Both the position numbers and the translations under genes were made by a program. Under the pieces are notes generated by a model. That model was given only the letters and a program-made list of their open reading frames with translations. It ran no database searches and was not told where the DNA came from. Of a stretch of DNA of 64,000 nucleotides, positions 1-7,519 are shown in pieces. Within the stretch, counting starts at the first letter, position 1, and every line of letters begins with the position of its first letter. The DNA is from CBDCCT01 sp965214995 (GTDB lineage: Bacteria; Deinococcota; Deinococci; Deinococcales; Trueperaceae). The stretch lies in assembly GCA_965214995.1 (NCBI GenBank), contig CBDCCT010000002.1:5270001-5334000 (forward strand). Direction: 5' to 3'.

Positions 1-10
1 CAGATGTGCG

Positions 11-592
11 TCAGTTCAGGTGCGGCTCGAGCGGGCGCGGCTCCGCTTCGCGCCTATCGACCGGGGGGCGCATGGGGGGGGCGAAGGCGGGGGCGAGAAG
101 CGCCTGCACGGTCTGGAGGGCGTAGCTTTGTCTTTCGGGCAGCCAAAACAGGGGCAGCTCGGCGGCCTCGAAAACGGCCTCGACGCGCGCGCGCCGCCGT
201 CTATGCGCCGCAGTCACGTGACGTTGAGACTCCAAGTTGATCGCGCAGAGCACGGACAAGTCGTTCGCCCGGCAGACGACGTAATCCACCCGTCCCCGAA
301 GAAGCCGCCGCGCGCCCGACCCAAAGGGGCCGGGGTGGGGCTCCAAAATGTCGGCCACGCGCACCTTGCCGAAAACGCGGTAGTTGCCCCCCACGGCCTT
401 GTCCAGAGCGCCCAAAAAGGCCCGCTCGGTGGGCGAAAAAAAGAGCGTTTTTTGGACGCGCAGCTCCTTCAGCGTCTTGACCCTGGAAACGAGCGCCACG
501 ACGCCGACGACCAAAAGAAGGGCGATGACGAGCGCGCCGAGGAGCGCGGCGGGCAGAAAGAGGGAGGATTCGGTAAAGCGCGTGATGTCCAC
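11..592 (-). CDS. DUF2726 domain protein with N-terminal membrane anchor
   Basis: A 193-residue protein that starts at GTG, with an AAAGGA ribosome binding site just upstream. Residues about 13-36 form one hydrophobic helix, followed by a soluble domain. That domain shows the DUF2726 pattern: a vulnerable-looking arginine/aspartate core (RVDYVVC), a central hydrophobic strand ending in an acidic residue (LCAINLE), then charged helices and LPLFWLP. DUF2726 is a restriction-endonuclease-like fold found near topoisomerase zinc domains and in nuclease-like proteins; no substrate is known. Several key acidic or lysine residues of active members are not obvious here, so it may be catalytically inactive. 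It is transcribed away from the CRISPR/toxin-antitoxin patch and has no operon partner in view. Confidence 0.7.
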   Translation of the reverse strand: MDITRFTESSLFLPAALLGALVIALLLVVGVVALVSRVKTLKELRVQKTLFFSPTERAFLGALDKAVGGNYRVFGKVRVADILEPHPGPFGSGARRLLRGRVDYVVCRANDLSVLCAINLESQRHVTAAHRRRRARVEAVFEAAELPLFWLPERQSYALQTVQALLAPAFAPPMRPPVDRREAEPRPLEPHLN

Positions 593-834
593 GGGAGTCC
601 TTTCGTAAAGCGCAGGAGTGAGATGAGAATTCCCTTAGAAACAGTGTGCAACAGCCTCATGATTTTGTCTGTGAGAGGTGCTTTCACGCGCTCGTTGGGT
701 TCGTTCGGTCGTGTTTAAGAGGGATGCGCGGGGCAGACGAAAGGGCCTTGAGGAGCGGACTTTTCACCGTGTTAAAGTAGGCGCTGGTAAAACCATGAAC
801 CGGCAAACCACCCCGGCGACGCCGACTTACACTC

Positions 835-863
835 CTATTCCCCACGCAGGTGGGGATGAACCG
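835..863 (+). CRISPR. Solitary type I-E-like CRISPR repeat
   Basis: A single 29-base copy of a type I-E-style repeat, CTATTCCCCACGCAG followed by GTGGGGATGAACCG, with a CCCCAC...GTGGGG stem. It matches the repeat at 1746-1774 except at two positions. No second repeat is seen 61 bases up or down, so this is an isolated copy rather than an array. It lies just upstream of the DUF4258/DUF2283 genes. It could be a relic of an array or a Cas-bound regulatory element; no cas gene is in the window. Confidence 0.75.
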
Positions 864-930
864 AGGGCGGCTCGAATCTTGGCGGATGAGGGCTGCCTCT
901 TCTGATGTCTTTAGTTTATCGCGACACAAT

Positions 931-950
931 CAGATACATAAGGGTATCTG
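931..950. promoter_or_regulatory. Inverted repeat upstream of toxin-antitoxin-like genes
   Basis: CAGATAC and GTATCTG form a perfect 7-base inverted repeat with a 6-base spacer. A further related word, CTGATAC, lies at 974-980. The site sits about 90 bases ahead of the DUF4258-type gene in an AT-richer stretch, as expected of an autoregulatory operator for a small toxin-antitoxin operon. The binding protein is not known. Confidence 0.4.
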
Positions 951-1036
951 TCATATCACATACACGTGACAATCTGATACAGTAAACTCGTGAGCAAGCG
1001 CTTCGTATCGACTACATCCCCCATGCGCTTCTTAGG

Positions 1037-1234
1037 ATGCGTATACGTAAGGTCAGCAAGCGACAAGTCGAGCGTTGCGTCCAGGAACCGGACCGCGAGG
1101 GGCCTTCCGCCACGCATCCGGAAAACATGGAGGCGCAAAGAGACACGGACGTGTCAACCTTAGTCGTTTGGTACAAACTGCTGGGGCCGGGACACATAGA
1201 AGTCAAGAGCCTTGTCAGGAGGGGTAAGAAATGA
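1037..1234 (+). CDS. DUF4258-like small protein (putative toxin), start uncertain
   Basis: The first ATG in frame is at 1037, giving 65 residues. The frame stays open upstream to about 986, and its translation there (IDYIPHALLRM) fits the N-terminal 'H-A-x-x-R-M' motif of DUF4258. The family match therefore begins before any usable ATG, GTG or TTG. Either a rare start is used or the 5' end is damaged. The rest fits the family: a V-x-K-R-x-V-E helix, then hydrophobic strands ending VKSLVRRG. DUF4258 proteins resemble RelE/MqsR-type toxins and are often followed by a DUF2283 gene, as here with a 4-base overlap. The function is inferred from family and context only. Confidence 0.55.
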   Translation: MRIRKVSKRQVERCVQEPDREGPSATHPENMEAQRDTDVSTLVVWYKLLGPGHIEVKSLVRRGKK

Positions 1235-1455
1235 CCGTTCTTTACACGAAAGACGCCAACATCCTCACGATTTTTTTGGGCGGTGAGGTAGCCGAGACCG
1301 TCGAGCACCGCCCCGGCTTGTTCCTGGACTTAGACGCAGCAGGCAAGGTCGTGGGCGTAGAGTCTCACGACGCCGAGGCTTTCTTGAAAGAGGCTCAAGG
1401 CGACGACGGGCTGGAGCTGCCCGAACGGCTCGAGCCTTCCCGCGCTTATGCCTAA
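1231..1455 (+). CDS. DUF2283 family protein (putative antitoxin)
   Basis: A 74-residue protein whose ATG overlaps the end of the preceding gene by four bases, with AGGAGG at about 1217-1222 as ribosome binding site. It carries the DUF2283 pattern: D-A-N-I-L-T-I near the start, then V-A-E-T-V-E, and the LFLDLDAAGKVVGVE block typical of this short beta-rich family. DUF2283 genes usually pair with DUF4258 genes in modules that look like type II toxin-antitoxin systems, though biochemical proof for the pair is thin. The next small gene starts inside its 3' end, so the three are probably co-translated. Confidence 0.75.
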   Translation: MTVLYTKDANILTIFLGGEVAETVEHRPGLFLDLDAAGKVVGVESHDAEAFLKEAQGDDGLELPERLEPSRAYA

Positions 1456-1708
1456 CCCCCAGCCCAAGCAAGAAAACCTTCAGCCCGGCTGGAACAAGGG
1501 CCTCGAGAAAGCCAGAGGTGTCCCCAAACTGGCACCGGGCGAGGTTAGCCGCACCGTGCGCGTGCGCGGACCCGAGGCGCTGTTTAAGGAGTTGGAAGCT
1601 CTCACGCCTATCCAGGTAGGTGAGATATTAGAGCGCCATCTCCGCGGACACGGACTGTCCCGTGGCGTTAGCGAACAACTAGAAGGGGACGGCGGGGATG
1701 CTTCCTGA
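1448..1708 (+). CDS. Small hypothetical protein, third gene of the DUF4258/DUF2283 module
   Basis: An 86-residue protein starting at an ATG inside the end of the DUF2283 gene, which argues for translational coupling. The first half is proline- and charge-rich (NPQPKQE, GWNKGLEKA). The second half, about residues 38-72, is a compact strand-helix segment with VRVRGPEALFKELEALTP and IGEILE-like spacing that could be a DNA-binding or partner-binding unit. I do not recognise a family. Position suggests it is part of the same small module. It ends 37 bases before the mini CRISPR. Confidence 0.5.
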   Translation: MPNPQPKQENLQPGWNKGLEKARGVPKLAPGEVSRTVRVRGPEALFKELEALTPIQVGEILERHLRGHGLSRGVSEQLEGDGGDAS

Positions 1709-1745
1709 AAAGCCAGGGGTTTACTTGATGGAAACTGCCGGTCAC

Positions 1746-1835
1746 CTATTCCCCACGCAGGTGGGAATGAACCATTGTGGAGCGTGTTGGACGACACGCC
1801 CCGCGCCTACTCCCCACACACGTGGGGATAAATTA
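1746..1835 (+). CRISPR. Mini CRISPR: two 29-base repeats and one 32-base spacer
   Basis: Repeat 1 (1746-1774) is nearly the same as the lone repeat at 835-863. Then comes a spacer of exactly 32 bases (1775-1806), then a second 29-base repeat (1807-1835) beginning CTACTCCCCACACACG and ending ATAAATTA. The 29+32 geometry is that of type I-E. The right-hand repeat has lost the conserved AACCG end, as terminal repeats do, so the array would run on the plus strand. The spacer contains a short inverted repeat, GCGTGT...ACACGC. No cas genes or leader are recognisable in the window. Confidence 0.75.
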
Positions 1836-1887
1836 GATGCGAAACACGATTGGTTCCGCGCGTCTACATACCTGCTACACTTCTCTC

Positions 1888-2796
1888 GTGAAACACGTTG
1901 TCAGCGTGTCAACCGGCGCCTCGAGCCGCGACACGGACCAAATCATCGAACTCTTGGGCGAAAGCGTCCACATCGAGCGGCGCGGGACCGACGGCAGTTT
2001 GAAAAGGGCCGCCGAGCTCATCCGCACGCTCGACGGCGAGGTGGACGCCTTTGGGCTCGGGGGTATGGACCTCTACGTTTACGCGGGCGGCAGGCGCTAC
2101 CCCATCCGCGACGCCCAGCGTCTGGCTAAGCACGCCAAAAAGACGCCGATGGTGTGCGGGGCGGGGCTTAAAGATACGCTCGAGCGCACCGTCGTTGAGG
2201 CGCTTGACGAAAGAATAGGTTGGCGCAATAAACGGGTGCTCATGGTCTCGGCGGTGGACCGTTTCGGCATGGCCGAGGCGCTAGATGCCGCGGGCGCGGA
2301 CGTGCTTTATGGCGACGCTGTCTTCGCGCTCGGGCTGCCCTGGCCTATCCACAACTTGATTGTGCTACGTCGCGCCGCACGCCTCCTCTTGCCGGGGGTG
2401 CTGGCGCTGCCTATCGGCTGGATTTATCCGCAGGGGGGAGCGCAGGAAAGTTCAGGGTCCGGCACCCAAACTCGTTACTTTGATTGGGCCGAGGTCGTCG
2501 CGGGCGACTGGCACTACATCAGGCGCTACGCAGGTGACTTGACGGGCAAGACGGTCCTGACCAACACCACCACGCCCGACAATGTTGAATGGGCGCGGGC
2601 GCGGGGCGCGGACACGCTCATCACCACCACCCCGCGCTTCGGGGGCCGCAGTCTGCCGACGAACCTGTTAGAAGCCGCCCTAGTCGCCCTGTCAGGCAAG
2701 TACCCGCTCACGCCCGACGATTATCGGGCGCTTGTCAAACGCGCGGGGCTGGGGCCGGACGTGCTGGAACTCCAGAAGGCGCTCGAGGCCGCCTAA
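1888..2796 (+). CDS. Quinate/shikimate 5-dehydrogenase-like protein
   Basis: The family homology starts at KHVVSVS, so I choose the GTG at 1888 (302 residues) over an ATG 17 codons earlier that lies beside the CRISPR repeat. The protein resembles the family labelled 'quinate 5-dehydrogenase' in Deinococcus and Thermus: SRD near the start, an IERRGTDG segment, FGLGGMDLY, VLMVSAVDRFGMAEAL as the likely nucleotide-binding turn, and a late LTNTTT and ITTTPRFGGRS motif. The annotation of that family rests on weak similarity, so the reaction is uncertain. It converges tail to tail with prfB, three bases apart. Confidence 0.7.
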   Translation: MKHVVSVSTGASSRDTDQIIELLGESVHIERRGTDGSLKRAAELIRTLDGEVDAFGLGGMDLYVYAGGRRYPIRDAQRLAKHAKKTPMVCGAGLKDTLERTVVEALDERIGWRNKRVLMVSAVDRFGMAEALDAAGADVLYGDAVFALGLPWPIHNLIVLRRAARLLLPGVLALPIGWIYPQGGAQESSGSGTQTRYFDWAEVVAGDWHYIRRYAGDLTGKTVLTNTTTPDNVEWARARGADTLITTTPRFGGRSLPTNLLEAALVALSGKYPLTPDDYRALVKRAGLGPDVLELQKALEAA

Positions 2797-2799
2797 ACT

Positions 2800-3889
2800 T
2801 TAAGCCGCGACGCCCTCGCGCGCGTTCCACTCGAGGCCCGACCAAATGAGGCCCTCGATGTCGCCGTCCAACACGTTGTCCGGGTCGTGGCGCATCTCGC
2901 CTGAGCGGTGGTCTTTGATGTACTGCTTGTCGAGCACGTAACTTCTAATTTGCGAGCCCCACTCGATGGCCTTTTGCTCGCCGCGCGCTTCTCGCTGCTC
3001 GTCCAAGCGCCGCCTTTCTTCGCGCTCCCATAACCTGCTGCGAAGCACCGTCATCGCCTTTTCGCGGTTTTTGATTTGCGACTTGCCGTCCTGGCAGGTC
3101 ACCACGATTTCATTACTCGTGCCGCCCTTGTAGACCACCCGCACCGCCGAGTCGGTGGTGTTGACCGACTGGCCGCCGGGCCCCGAGGAGCGGTAGACAT
3201 CGACCCGCACGTCGTTGGGGTCTATCTGCACCTCGATGGCGTCGTCTATCTCGGGCATCACCTCGGCGGAGGCGAAGCTCGTGTGACGCCGCCCCTGCGC
3301 GTCGAAGGGGCTCACCCGGACCAAACGGTGGACGCCGCTCTCGACCCGGAGAAGACCAAAGGCGCGCTCGCCGCGCACGATCATTTGGGCGTAGTCCACC
3401 CCGCCCGGCGCGGCGTCACTGGGCACCAAATCCAGTACCTCGACCTTGAAGCCCTGCCGCTCGGCGAAGCGGCGGTACATGCGAAAGAGCATCCCGGCCC
3501 AGTCCGAGGACTCGGTGCCGCCCGCGCCGGGTTTGATGGTGAGAATCGCCGCGCGCTCGTCGTGCGCGCCCGAAAAGAGGGTTTCGCGGTAAAGCTCATC
3601 TAAGGTTTCTTGGATGCGCGAGCGCTCGTCCTCCAGCTCCGCTTTCTCCTCGTCGGAAGCTATCTCGAAGAGTTCGGACAAGCCTTCGACGTCATTTTCC
3701 AACCTCGCAAAACTCTCCACCACCCGCCGCAGCCGCGTCGCCTCCTGCGTGACCTCTTTGGCCTCGGCGGGGTCGTTCCAGAGGCCTGGGTCATTCAGCC
3801 GGGGTTCTAGGGCCTTGAGCCTGGTTTCTTTGTTGGCGACGTCAAAGATACCCCCGGAGGGCCAGAAGTTGTTCTTTTTGTTCCTGCAT
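2800..3889 (-). CDS. prfB: Peptide chain release factor 2, with programmed +1 frameshift
   Basis: RF2 reads UGA and UAA stop codons and triggers peptide release on the ribosome. The main frame holds the GGQ catalytic motif (SSGPGGQSVN) and the usual RF2 ending. The true start is the ATG at 3889-3887, preceded by AGGAG. A 15-codon leader, MQEQKEQLLALRGYL, ends at an in-frame TGA (3844-3842). The bases before it, GGGGGTATCTTTGAC, are the classic RF2 frameshift signal: an internal Shine-Dalgarno-like run, CTT, then TGA C. A +1 shift continues DVANKETRLK... into the long frame, giving about 362 residues, the normal RF2 length. Low RF2 thus raises its own synthesis. Confidence 0.97.
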
Positions 3890-3900
3890 ACAAGTCTCCT

Positions 3901-4217
3901 TCCGGGCGCGAGCGCGCCCTTGTGTACCGTCTCAAGCTATCGTAACGCATTCTCTTCAACATCCGCGTTGTTAAAAAGTTAGGGGGCAACTTTGTTGCTC
4001 CGCCGTCACTCTGCCGCTTTCACCGAAAGGAAATTCTTCAACGTTACAACGGGTGAGGCCGTGTTAGCATCGAGAAACGCCGTACGAGCGGTTCTATACA
4101 ACTTGGTTTGGTTGGCCTTTGAACTTTTTGGGCGTGCCCCTAAGCTTGTCTCACCCGCCCAACATTTTTCAGACGGTGCTTCGGGATTTGTAAGTACCCC
4201 CATCCGGAGGATTTCGC
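3901..4217. other. Intergenic region between prfB and cdaA
   Basis: About 317 bases between two divergent genes. The left part should hold the prfB promoter and the right part that of the cdaA operon, but I see no -35/-10 pair good enough to place. GGAGG at 4205-4209 is the ribosome binding site for the TTG start of cdaA. No convincing gene or RNA is seen. Confidence 0.4.
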
Positions 4218-4952
4218 TTGTCCGACTTTCGCCCCCTTCTCGACCTGCTCGACGTCGTCGTCGTCGCCGTGCTCCTCTACCAGGTCTACAAGCTGCTGAT
4301 TGGCTCGAGGGCCTGGAACGTGTTCCGCGGGCTCACCGCGCTCGCAGGCCTATGGTTTTTGGCGACCCAGCTAGGGCTCAACGCGACCGAGTGGCTTTTC
4401 AACCGGGCGGCCCCGGTGGCGTTTCTGGCGGTGGTGGTGGTGTTCCAGCCCGAACTGCGGGGCGCCTTGGAGCACTTCGGGCGCGGCCGCGGGAGCCGCA
4501 CCGTGGGCGGCGACCCGGTGCAGGAAATCATGTCGGCGGTGCGCGAGCTCGCCACCCAGCGGCGGGGCGTGCTCATCGCGGTGGAGCGGCAGACGCCCTT
4601 AGACGAGTACGGCGCGGTGGGCACCAAGCTGAACGCGCCCGTGTCCTCCGCGCTGCTCCAGACCGTGTTCGCCTCCTACGGCCCGCTCCATGACGGCGGC
4701 GTCATCGTCCGCGACGACGTGGTCACGCACGCGGGCGCGATTTTTCCCCTGTCGGACAAGCACGAGGGCTGGTCGGTCAAGCACGGGACGCGGCACCGGG
4801 CGGCGCTGGGCCTGTCCGAGGCGACCGACGCGCTCGTCATCGTCGTGAGCGAGGAGCGCGGCTCGGTGAGCGTCGCGCAGGGGGGCGTGCTGAGGAGCGA
4901 CATCGCCCCGGCGGACGTGCTCCAGGCGCTCCAGGAAGTCTACAGCACGTGA
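4218..4952 (+). CDS. cdaA: Diadenylate cyclase CdaA (c-di-AMP synthase)
   Basis: Makes cyclic di-AMP from two ATP at the inner membrane. The 244-residue length, the N-terminal hydrophobic segments (about residues 8-28, 38-55 and 64-78) and the C-terminal DAC domain fit CdaA. The RHR motif is at residues 192-194 (GTRHRAA) and the substrate loop LHDGG at 157-161. Most family members have DGA at this place; here it is DGG, a small deviation. The start is TTG with GGAGG eight bases upstream. The next gene encodes its usual partner, a YbbR/CdaR protein, with a 4-base overlap. Confidence 0.93.
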   Translation: MSDFRPLLDLLDVVVVAVLLYQVYKLLIGSRAWNVFRGLTALAGLWFLATQLGLNATEWLFNRAAPVAFLAVVVVFQPELRGALEHFGRGRGSRTVGGDPVQEIMSAVRELATQRRGVLIAVERQTPLDEYGAVGTKLNAPVSSALLQTVFASYGPLHDGGVIVRDDVVTHAGAIFPLSDKHEGWSVKHGTRHRAALGLSEATDALVIVVSEERGSVSVAQGGVLRSDIAPADVLQALQEVYST

Positions 4953-5935
4953 GGCGGGGGGCGAGGTGGAACGTTCTAGGGCGGCTGCTCGAGCACTGGC
5001 CGCAAAAACTCGCCGCGCTGGGCCTGGCCGTGCTCTTCTGGTTTTTCGTGTCCACCGACGAGACCGTCATCACGCAGCGCAGCCTGCTCGTGCCGCTCAC
5101 GACCCTCGGCGTGAGCGCCAGCCAAGTCGCCGTCGGCGTGCCCGACACCGTCGAGGTCACCGTGTCGGGGCCGGGGCCGCGCATGGACGCCTTGCGCGGC
5201 GAGAATGTGGACGCGGTGCTCGACCTACGCGGGGCCGAAAACGCCTTCCAGCGATCCGTGAACGTGTTCCCGCCCCAGGGCCTCACGCTGGTGCGCGTCA
5301 ACCCGAGCGAGGTCATCGGCTTTGTCGAGACGAGGGGCAGCAAGAGCGTGCCGGTCAGGGTGGCCTATGTGGCGGCGGAGGGGGCAACAGGCGGCGCGGC
5401 ACCCGCAGAGAACATCCTCGTCACGCCTCTCGTCTCGCCAAGCGAGGTGACCGTACGGGGGCGCACCGGCACGCTTGAAGAGGTCACCGCCGCGCTCGCG
5501 GTGGTAAGAGACGAGGGTGGTGTAGACGGAAACAGTATCAGCGCCGCGCCCTACGCCATAGACGCTTCCGGCCTGCCCGTCGAGGGGGTGGTGCTCGAGT
5601 CCGCCGAGGTGCGCGTCTCCTTACACCGCGACCCCGTGCTCCACACGCGCACCGTCCCGCTCACCTTCACACTCCCCGACGCCTCACCTTTAACCATCGA
5701 AGAGAGCACGCTCAGCCGGGCGGAGGTGACGCTCGCGGGGCCCGAGGCGCTCTTGAACGGCGTGGCGGAGGTGACGGCCACGGTAGAACCCGCGACCCTG
5801 CCGACGGCGCCGGGCGGGTATACTCTACCCCTGACGCTCGCGCTCCCCGAGGGAGTCGCGGCGCTAGCACCCCCCGTTGTCACCTTGCGCCTCGCCGGGA
5901 GCGCAAGCGAATCGCGCCTTCCCGGCGGAGGTTGA
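4949..5935 (+). CDS. cdaR: YbbR-domain protein CdaR, regulator of CdaA
   Basis: A 328-residue protein starting at GTG and overlapping the cdaA stop. An N-terminal membrane helix (about residues 20-38, LAALGLAVLFWFFVS) is followed by extracytoplasmic YbbR repeats with the typical VEVTVSGP and VTVRG turns; I count about three. In Firmicutes CdaR binds CdaA through the membrane and modulates c-di-AMP synthesis. The same pairing here supports the same role. The C-terminal tail is short and lacks a second membrane helix. Confidence 0.85.
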   Translation: MRRGARWNVLGRLLEHWPQKLAALGLAVLFWFFVSTDETVITQRSLLVPLTTLGVSASQVAVGVPDTVEVTVSGPGPRMDALRGENVDAVLDLRGAENAFQRSVNVFPPQGLTLVRVNPSEVIGFVETRGSKSVPVRVAYVAAEGATGGAAPAENILVTPLVSPSEVTVRGRTGTLEEVTAALAVVRDEGGVDGNSISAAPYAIDASGLPVEGVVLESAEVRVSLHRDPVLHTRTVPLTFTLPDASPLTIEESTLSRAEVTLAGPEALLNGVAEVTATVEPATLPTAPGGYTLPLTLALPEGVAALAPPVVTLRLAGSASESRLPGGG

Positions 5936-5939
5936 ACGC

Positions 5940-6584
5940 GTGATTTACCCCATCCGCTTCTTTGGCGACCCGGTGCTGCGCCGTGCCGCGCGTCCCGTTA
6001 CGGAGTTTGATAAAGATTTGGCAACGCTGGCCGCCGACATGGTCGAAACCATGTATGACGCCAACGGCGTCGGCCTGGCCGCGCCCCAGGTAGGGCTGCC
6101 CAAAAGGCTGTTCGTGGCGCTCGAGATTAGCCCGCAGCACGAGGACGAAAGCGAGGACGAGGTAGACGTAAACGCGCTCACCCCCGCGGAGAAGCGCGTA
6201 CACTGGGGCGTGGTGGCCGAACACGTGATGGTGAACCCCGAGATTACCCGCCGCGAAGGCGTGCAGCACGCTCGAGACGGCTGCCTGAGCCTGCCCGGGC
6301 TCTACGTCGACGACGTAGCGCGCGACCTCAAAGTGACCGTGCGCTACCAAGACCTCACCGGACGCGAGCTCGAGAGGGAAACTGAGGGCCACTTCGCCCA
6401 CGTGATTCAGCACGAACTCGACCACTTAGACGGCGTGCTCTTTATCGACCGTCTGCCCGAGGAGGAGCGGCGGCTTTTTATGAACACGCACCGCCGCGAA
6501 CTCGCCACCATGCAGCGCGACGCCAAGGCGCTCCTCAAACGCTTGCGCGACGAGCCCGCCAAAGCCAAAGCTGCGGTGCGGTAA
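5940..6584 (+). CDS. def: Peptide deformylase
   Basis: Removes the formyl group from nascent N-terminal methionine using a bound metal. All three motifs are present: GVGLAAPQVG, DGCLSLPG (usually EGCLS; the conservative Glu-to-Asp change is noted) and HELDHLDG, which supplies the two metal histidines and the catalytic glutamate. I choose the GTG at 5940 (214 residues), behind GGCGGAGG at 5924-5931, rather than an upstream ATG lying inside cdaR. An acidic insert, ISPQHEDESEDEVD, sits between motifs one and two. It is followed at once by fmt, the enzyme that adds the formyl group. Confidence 0.95.
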   Translation: MIYPIRFFGDPVLRRAARPVTEFDKDLATLAADMVETMYDANGVGLAAPQVGLPKRLFVALEISPQHEDESEDEVDVNALTPAEKRVHWGVVAEHVMVNPEITRREGVQHARDGCLSLPGLYVDDVARDLKVTVRYQDLTGRELERETEGHFAHVIQHELDHLDGVLFIDRLPEEERRLFMNTHRRELATMQRDAKALLKRLRDEPAKAKAAVR

Positions 6585-7519
6585 TGCGCGTCGCCCTCTT
6601 CGGTTCCCCCGCCTTTGCGCTGCCCGTACTGGACGTTTTGCACGCGCACCACGAGCTCGCCCTCGTCGTCGCGCAGCCCGACAAGGCGGCGGGGCGCGGT
6701 CTCAAACTGACTTCGCCGCCCGTGGCGGCGCGCGCCAAGGAATTGGGACTGAGGCTCGAGCAGCCCGCCAAACTCAAAAAGAACGAGGCGTTTCACGCGC
6801 TCGTGCGTGACTTGAATTTAGATGTCGCCGTCACCGCCGCATACGGCAAGATTCTGCCGGGGAGTCTGCTCGAGCTGCCCCGACACGGCTTCCTCAACGT
6901 CCATGCGAGCCTGCTCCCCAAGTATCGCGGCGCGGCCCCCATCCAATGGGCCTTGATAAACGGCGAAAAAGAAACGGGCGTGAGCATCATGCAAACCGAC
7001 GTAGGGCTCGACACCGGACCCGTGCGCTTGCAAAAGTCTTTGACGATAGAACCCAGAGACGACGCGCTGACGCTCTTTGACAAACTCTCCTCGCTCGGCG
7101 CGGCGGCGCTTGTGGAGGCGCTTTCAGGGCTCGAGGCGGGCACGCTCCCCTGCTTTCCCCAAGACGACAACCGGGCGACGCTCGCGCCCCTATTAGCCAA
7201 AGAGGACGGCGAAATCCGTTGGGGGGATTCGGCGGTGAGCATCCACAACCGCTTCCGCGGCGTGCTGGCCTGGCCGGGGACCTGGACGACGTGGGGCGGG
7301 AGCGTGCTTAAGGTGCATGGGCTCGAGCCGCACAGTAACGACGACGGCAACGAGGGCGAAGCGGGGCGGGTGCTGAACATGAGCGACGCCGGGATTCTCG
7401 TGGGCACCGGGACAAGCCCCGTTCTTCTAAAAACCGTGCAGCCCGCGGGCAAAGCCCGGATGGACGCGCGCGCCTGGGCCAACGGTTACGGCGTGCGGGT
7501 GGGAGATTCTTTTGACTGA
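6584..7519 (+). CDS. fmt: Methionyl-tRNA formyltransferase
   Basis: Formylates the initiator Met-tRNA using 10-formyl-tetrahydrofolate. The 311-residue length is standard. The N-terminal Rossmann domain starts VALFGSPAFALPVL. The formyl-binding signature HASLLPKYRGAAPIQWA is near residue 107, followed by TGVSIMQTDVGLDTGP. The ATG overlaps the def stop as TAATG, so def and fmt are translationally coupled, a very common pairing. Its 3' end overlaps der by 8 bases. Confidence 0.96.
   Translation: MRVALFGSPAFALPVLDVLHAHHELALVVAQPDKAAGRGLKLTSPPVAARAKELGLRLEQPAKLKKNEAFHALVRDLNLDVAVTAAYGKILPGSLLELPRHGFLNVHASLLPKYRGAAPIQWALINGEKETGVSIMQTDVGLDTGPVRLQKSLTIEPRDDALTLFDKLSSLGAAALVEALSGLEAGTLPCFPQDDNRATLAPLLAKEDGEIRWGDSAVSIHNRFRGVLAWPGTWTTWGGSVLKVHGLEPHSNDDGNEGEAGRVLNMSDAGILVGTGTSPVLLKTVQPAGKARMDARAWANGYGVRVGDSFD

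Noticed and set aside
835..1835. A continuous CRISPR array between the two repeat sites
   Set aside because: No further repeats occur in between, the spacing is not a multiple of 61, and coding frames with family matches fill the interval.
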